Positions 4,598 through 8,388 of a stretch of 8,388 nucleotides of DNA are shown here, one piece after another. Under the pieces are notes generated by a model that made no database searches, was not told where the DNA came from, and worked only from the letters and a program-made list of their open reading frames with translations. Each line of letters starts with the position of its first letter. Position 1 is the stretch's first letter. The DNA is taken from contig CAJMLV010000065.1 of NCBI GenBank assembly GCA_905214345.1, forward strand, positions 1-8,388. Reading direction: 5' to 3'. This DNA comes from an uncultured bacterium (GTDB lineage: Bacteria > Bacillota > Clostridia > Oscillospirales > Ruminococcaceae). A program made the position numbers and the translations under genes.

Positions 4598-7500
4598 ATG
4601 CCAAGAGCAAAACAGTCCATGGATGGCAACACCGCTGCGGCCCACGTAGCGTATGCGTTCACCGACGTAGCTGCCATCTACCCTATCACCCCCTCCAGCC
4701 CGATGGCCGACACCGTTGACCAGTGGAGCGCCGCGGGGCTGAAGAACATCTTCGGCAACCAGGTCAAGGTCGTCGAGATGGAATCCGAGGCCGGCGCGGC
4801 CGGCGCCGTGCACGGCTCTCTGGGCACCGGTGCCATCACCACCACCTTCACCGCGTCCCAGGGCCTGCTGCTGATGATCCCCAACATGTACAAGATCGCG
4901 GCCGAGGGCCTGCCCTGCGTCTTTGACGTTTCTGCCCGTACCGTTGCGACCCATGCGCTGAACATCTTCGGCGATCACAGCGACGTTTACGCTACCCGCC
5001 AGACCGGCTTTGCCATGCTGGCCGAGTCCAACCCCCAGGAAGTCATGGACCTGTCCCCCGTGGCGCATCTGTCCGCCATTGAGGGCCGTGTTCCTTTCGT
5101 GAACTTCTTCGACGGCTTCCGTACCTCTCACGAGATCCAGAAGATCGAAAAGTGGGACTACGAAGACCTGAAGGAAATGTGCAACATGGAGGCCGTGGAG
5201 GCTTTTCGTGCCGCCGCCCTGAACCCCGAACATCCGAAGAGCCGCGGCAGCCATGAAAACGGCGACATCTTCTTCCAGCATCGTGAGGCCTGCAACCCCG
5301 CTTACGAGGCTCTGCCCGCCGTCGTGAAGAAGTACATGGACAAGATCAACGCCAAGATCGGCACCAACTACGATCTGTTCAACTACTACGGCGCCGAGGA
5401 CGCTGACCGCGTCATCATCGCCATGGGCTCCATCTGCGACGTGGCCGAAGAAGTCATCGACTACCTGACCGCCAAGGGCGAGAAGGTCGGCCTGGTCCTG
5501 GTCCGCCTGTACCGTCCCTGGGTCTCCGAAGCTCTGCTGAAGGTCCTGCCCAAGACTGTGAAGAAGATCGCCGTCCTGGACCGCACCAAGGAGCCCGGCG
5601 CCCTGGGCGAACCCCTGTATCTGGATGTTGCCGCCACCCTGCGTGAGGCCGGTATGAACGATGTCGTTCTGACCGGCGGCCGTTACGGCCTGGGCAGCAA
5701 GGACACCCCGCCCTCCAGCGTGTTCGCTGTTTACAAGGAACTGGAGAAGGATGCCCCGAAGTCCCGCTTCACCATCGGCATCGTGGACGACGTCACCAAC
5801 CTCAGCCTGCCTGAGGTCAAGCCCGCCCCCATCACCTCTGCTCCCGGCACCAAAGAGTGCAAGTTCTGGGGCCTGGGCGGCGACGGCACCGTCGGCGCCA
5901 ACAAGAACTCCACCAAGATCATCGGCGACCATACCGACAAGTACATTCAGGCGTACTTCCAGTATGACTCCAAGAAGACCGGCGGCGTGACCATCAGCCA
6001 CCTGCGTTTCGGCGACAAGCCCATCCGCAGCCCCTACTACGTCAACCAGGCCGACTTCGTCGCCTGCCATAACCCCGCTTACCTGCACATGGGCATGAAG
6101 ATGGTGCAGGATGTCAAGCCGGGCGGCGTGTTCATGATCAACTGCCAGTGGTCCGACGAGGAACTGGATCATCATCTGAACGCTGCCGACAAGAAGTACA
6201 TCGCTGACAACAACATTCAGCTGTACACCATCAACGCCATCGACAAGGCCATCGAGATCGGCATGGGCAAGCGCACCAACACCATCCTGCAGTCTGCCTT
6301 CTTCAAGCTGGCCGACGTCATGCCCATCGACGAAGCCGTCGAGTACATGAAGGCCGCTGCCAAGAAGAGCTACGGCAAGAAGGGCGACGCCGTTGTCGAG
6401 ATGAACTGGAAGGCCATCGACGCCGGTGTGGACGCTGTCCATAAGGTCGAAGTGCCCGAAAGCTGGCACAACCCCGAAGCCGACGCCCCCGCCAAGGAGC
6501 TGAAGGGCCCCGCTCCGCTGGTCAAGATGATCCGCGACGTCATGGAGCCTGTCTCCCGTATGGACGGCGACAGCCTGCCTGTTTCCGCCTTTGCCCACAA
6601 CCCCGACGGCGAGTGGGAACTGGGCGCCTCTGCTTACGAGAAACGCGGCACCGCCGTTATGGTGCCCGAGTGGTATGCTGACAAGTGCATCCAGTGCAAC
6701 AACTGCGCCTTTGTCTGCTCTCATGCCACCATCCGTCCCTTCTGCCTGACTGCCGACGAAATGGCTGCCGCTCCTGCCAGCCTGAAGAGCGCCGACACCA
6801 AGCCGAAGGCCAGCGAATACAAGTTCACCATGGCTGTTTCTCCGCTGGACTGCATGGGCTGCGGCGAGTGCGTCACCGTCTGCCCCACCAAGGCCATCGA
6901 GATGAAGCCGCAGGAATCCCAGGCCGACCAGCAGGCTGCCTTCGATTACTGCGTGGAGAACATCCGCAAGAAGGACAACATCCCCGGCGTGGTTTCCGAA
7001 GTGTCCGTCAAGGGCTCTCAGTTCAACCAGCCGCTGCTTGAGTTCTCCGGCTCCTGCGCCGGCTGCGCCGAGACTTCTTACGCCCGCCTGATCACTCAGC
7101 TGTTCGGCGAAAAGATGTTCATCTCCAACGCCACCGGCTGCTCCTCCATCTGGGGCGGCACTGCTTCCGTCAGCCCCTACACCACCAACAAGGAAAGCGG
7201 CTGCGGCCCTGCCTGGAACAACTCTCTGTTCGAGGACAACGCGCAGCACGGCCTGGGCATGCAGATCGGTTATGAGACCGTCCGTGCCAACCTGATCAAC
7301 AAGGTGGTCGCCCTGAAGGGCAAGAGCGCTGAACTGGATGCCGTCATCGACAAGTTCATCGAGACCAAGAACAACACCAAGGCCAACGACGCTCCCGCCA
7401 AGGCCCTGATCGCTGCTCTGGAAGCCTGCGGCTGCGAAGAGTCCAAGGAGATCCTGAAGGACAAGCAGTACCTGGCCAAGAAGAGCTTCTGGATCTTCGG

Positions 7501-8137
7501 CGGCGACGGCTGGGCTTACGACATCGGCTACGGCGGCCTGGATCACGTCCTGGCTTCCGGCCACGACGTCAACGTCATGGTCTTCGACACCGAGATGTAC
7601 TCCAACACCGGCGGACAGGCCTCCAAGGCTTCCAACATCGGCGAAGTCTGCCAGTTCGCTGCTGCCGGTAAGGAAGTCAGCAAGAAGAGCCTGGCTGAGA
7701 TCTGCATGACCTACGGCTACATCTATGTTGCTCAGATCGCTCTGGGCGCCAACATGGCTCAGGCTGTCAAGGCCATTGCCGAGGCTGAGGCTTATCCCGG
7801 CCCCTCCATCATCATTGGCTACGCTCCCTGCGAACTGCACGGCATCAAGGGCGGCATGACCAACTGCCAGAACGAGATGAAGAAGGCCGTCGAGTCCGGC
7901 TACTGGAACCTGTTCACCTTCAACCCCGCTCTGAAGGCCGAGGGCAAGAACCCCTTCACCCTGACCTCCAAGGCTGGCAAGATGGATGTCTATCAGGACT
8001 TCCTGGCCAACGAGACCCGTTACAGCCGTCTGTCCCGCGCCTTCCCCGATCGCGCCAAGGAACTGTTCGACAAGAACCAGAAGGCTGCCGAGGATCGTTA
8101 CGATCACCTGACCAAGCTGGTCGAACTGTACAAGTAA
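4598..8137 (+). CDS. nifJ: Pyruvate:ferredoxin (flavodoxin) oxidoreductase, single chain
   Basis: This 1179-aa cytosolic enzyme oxidises pyruvate with CoA to acetyl-CoA and CO2 and passes electrons to ferredoxin or flavodoxin. It uses thiamine diphosphate and three [4Fe-4S] clusters. The N-terminal domain has YPITPSSPMAD (28-38) with T31, E64 and R114, numbered as in the Desulfovibrio africanus enzyme. The middle gamma-type domain includes GLGGDGTVGANKNS (425-438). The ferredoxin domain carries C697, C700, C703, C707 and C752, C755, C758, C762. The C-terminal TPP domain has GDGWAYDIGYGGLDH (969-983) and YSNTGGQ (1001-1007). The proximal cluster is probably held by C820, C823, C848 and C1078. 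The chain ends at LVELYK without the extra C-terminal domain that protects the D. africanus enzyme from oxygen. ATG 4598 is chosen for GGAGG 7 nt upstream and because MPRAKQSMDGN begins the family's N-terminus; the longer frame from 4526 lies in the leader. Codons are heavily G/C-ending, suggesting high expression. It is divergent from pflB. Also called por or pfor. Confidence 0.98.
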   Translation: MPRAKQSMDGNTAAAHVAYAFTDVAAIYPITPSSPMADTVDQWSAAGLKNIFGNQVKVVEMESEAGAAGAVHGSLGTGAITTTFTASQGLLLMIPNMYKIAAEGLPCVFDVSARTVATHALNIFGDHSDVYATRQTGFAMLAESNPQEVMDLSPVAHLSAIEGRVPFVNFFDGFRTSHEIQKIEKWDYEDLKEMCNMEAVEAFRAAALNPEHPKSRGSHENGDIFFQHREACNPAYEALPAVVKKYMDKINAKIGTNYDLFNYYGAEDADRVIIAMGSICDVAEEVIDYLTAKGEKVGLVLVRLYRPWVSEALLKVLPKTVKKIAVLDRTKEPGALGEPLYLDVAATLREAGMNDVVLTGGRYGLGSKDTPPSSVFAVYKELEKDAPKSRFTIGIVDDVTNLSLPEVKPAPITSAPGTKECKFWGLGGDGTVGANKNSTKIIGDHTDKYIQAYFQYDSKKTGGVTISHLRFGDKPIRSPYYVNQADFVACHNPAYLHMGMKMVQDVKPGGVFMINCQWSDEELDHHLNAADKKYIADNNIQLYTINAIDKAIEIGMGKRTNTILQSAFFKLADVMPIDEAVEYMKAAAKKSYGKKGDAVVEMNWKAIDAGVDAVHKVEVPESWHNPEADAPAKELKGPAPLVKMIRDVMEPVSRMDGDSLPVSAFAHNPDGEWELGASAYEKRGTAVMVPEWYADKCIQCNNCAFVCSHATIRPFCLTADEMAAAPASLKSADTKPKASEYKFTMAVSPLDCMGCGECVTVCPTKAIEMKPQESQADQQAAFDYCVENIRKKDNIPGVVSEVSVKGSQFNQPLLEFSGSCAGCAETSYARLITQLFGEKMFISNATGCSSIWGGTASVSPYTTNKESGCGPAWNNSLFEDNAQHGLGMQIGYETVRANLINKVVALKGKSAELDAVIDKFIETKNNTKANDAPAKALIAALEACGCEESKEILKDKQYLAKKSFWIFGGDGWAYDIGYGGLDHVLASGHDVNVMVFDTEMYSNTGGQASKASNIGEVCQFAAAGKEVSKKSLAEICMTYGYIYVAQIALGANMAQAVKAIAEAEAYPGPSIIIGYAPCELHGIKGGMTNCQNEMKKAVESGYWNLFTFNPALKAEGKNPFTLTSKAGKMDVYQDFLANETRYSRLSRAFPDRAKELFDKNQKAAEDRYDHLTKLVELYK

Positions 8138-8168
8138 GACCTGCGCAGTCTGGTAAAGCTGCATAATT

Positions 8169-8211
8169 AAAATCCCCGCTCTGTCGGAAACGACAGGGCG
8201 GGGATTTTTTT
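8169..8211 (+). terminator. Strong rho-independent terminator of POR
   Basis: An almost continuous 18-bp stem, AAAATCCCCGC-T-CTGTCG pairing CGACAG-G-GCGGGGATTTT with one T-G wobble, is closed by a GAAA tetraloop (8187-8190) and followed by seven T residues (8205-8211). It starts 31 nt after the stop codon. Confidence 0.93.
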
Positions 8212-8215
8212 GTTT

Positions 8216-8243
8216 GCAGCTGCGCGCTGCGGGCGGGTTTTTT
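8216..8243 (+). terminator. Possible backup terminator
   Basis: GCAGC (8216-8220) can pair GCTGC (8226-8230), followed by GGGCGGG and six T residues (8238-8243). The stem is short and not adjacent to the T run, so this is a weak candidate or a remnant. Confidence 0.25.
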
Positions 8244-8266
8244 GCGGTCAATTTTCTGGCTGGCTG

Positions 8267-8388
8267 TATTTGCAGGGACGGGATTTATCCCGTCCGCGCT
8301 TTTGGCTGTTTCTTGTTTCTTGGGGAACGGCATCTTGCCGGAGAGTTGTCGCTTTTTGCCGCCAAAAAGCGACGGAAAAACCGCCACC
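8267..8388 (-). repeat. Modular intergenic repeat element, right copy (runs to window edge)
   Basis: This is the inverted partner of 12-128. Module C is 8267-8295, with the palindrome GGACGGGAT/ATCCCGTCC at 8276-8295. Module A is 8345-8388, 44 nt identical to 12-55, with the 11-bp-arm hairpin at 8348-8373. The middle module (8296-8344) differs, holding GGCA-AGA-TGCC instead of the GGCAGAC hairpin, yet both copies keep CTCCGGCA at its start and CCAAGAAAC after the hairpin. The identity reaches the last base of the window, so the element may continue. A 143-codon frame crossing it is not a credible protein. Confidence 0.85.

Noticed and set aside
4361..8251. A 1296-codon minus-strand open frame antisense to POR
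   Set aside because: It arises because POR avoids codons that read as stops on the other strand. The translation is repetitive Gly/Val/Leu/Asp and runs through a terminator and the POR leader, with no start signal seen.
7956..8387. A 143-codon minus-strand frame across the right repeat (MAVFPSLFGGKKRQ...)
   Set aside because: It is translation of the intergenic repeat and terminator. The left copy gives a related but out-of-register peptide, as expected for non-coding palindromes.
12..8388. Composite transposon carrying the pyruvate genes
   Set aside because: There is no transposase and no visible target-site duplication. The cargo is core metabolism, and the repeats look like dispersed intergenic elements.

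Overview
The window is a pyruvate-dissimilation locus of a GC-rich, strictly fermentative Firmicute. The proteins are typical of clostridial anaerobes. The strong Shine-Dalgarno sites, the G/C-ending codons of pflB and the POR gene, and the short palindromic intergenic repeats suggest Oscillospiraceae (Ruminococcaceae), near Faecalibacterium, Gemmiger or Subdoligranulum. That placement is inference from protein and repeat style, not from a database match.

Layout, left to right: (1) 1-190, a modular repeat element that also supplies the pflA terminator; (2) pflA (191-943, minus), the radical-SAM activase of pyruvate formate-lyase; (3) a 166-bp divergent promoter region; (4) a small four-helix membrane protein gene of unknown function (1110-1589, plus); (5) a bidirectional terminator between convergent genes; (6) pflB (1688-3940, minus), pyruvate formate-lyase; (7) a 657-bp divergent control region holding an AT-rich island, several operator-like repeats and a GC-rich structured leader; (8) nifJ/por (4598-8137, plus), single-chain pyruvate:ferredoxin oxidoreductase; (9) a strong terminator and a second, inverted copy of the modular repeat, which runs off the right edge.

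Both large enzymes make acetyl-CoA from pyruvate and CoA. PFL releases formate, whereas POR releases CO2 and reduced ferredoxin, which can feed hydrogenase, Rnf or ferredoxin-dependent butyrate routes. The two genes face away from each other across one control region, so this locus is the branch point deciding where pyruvate electrons go. PflA is needed to install the glycyl radical on PflB, but its gene is not in an operon with pflB: the membrane-protein gene lies between them on the opposite strand, and pflA has its own promoter candidate.

The enzymes are ordinary. What deserves a second look is non-coding: the modular repeat bracketing the locus in the same orientation relative to each flanking gene's 3' end; 21-bp and 31-bp period direct repeats at the pflA promoter and upstream of the POR promoter; perfect palindromes between pflB and POR; and the roughly 200-nt POR leader with two mutually exclusive hairpins next to the ribosome-binding site. 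I found no CRISPR array, tRNA, rRNA, transposase or phage gene.
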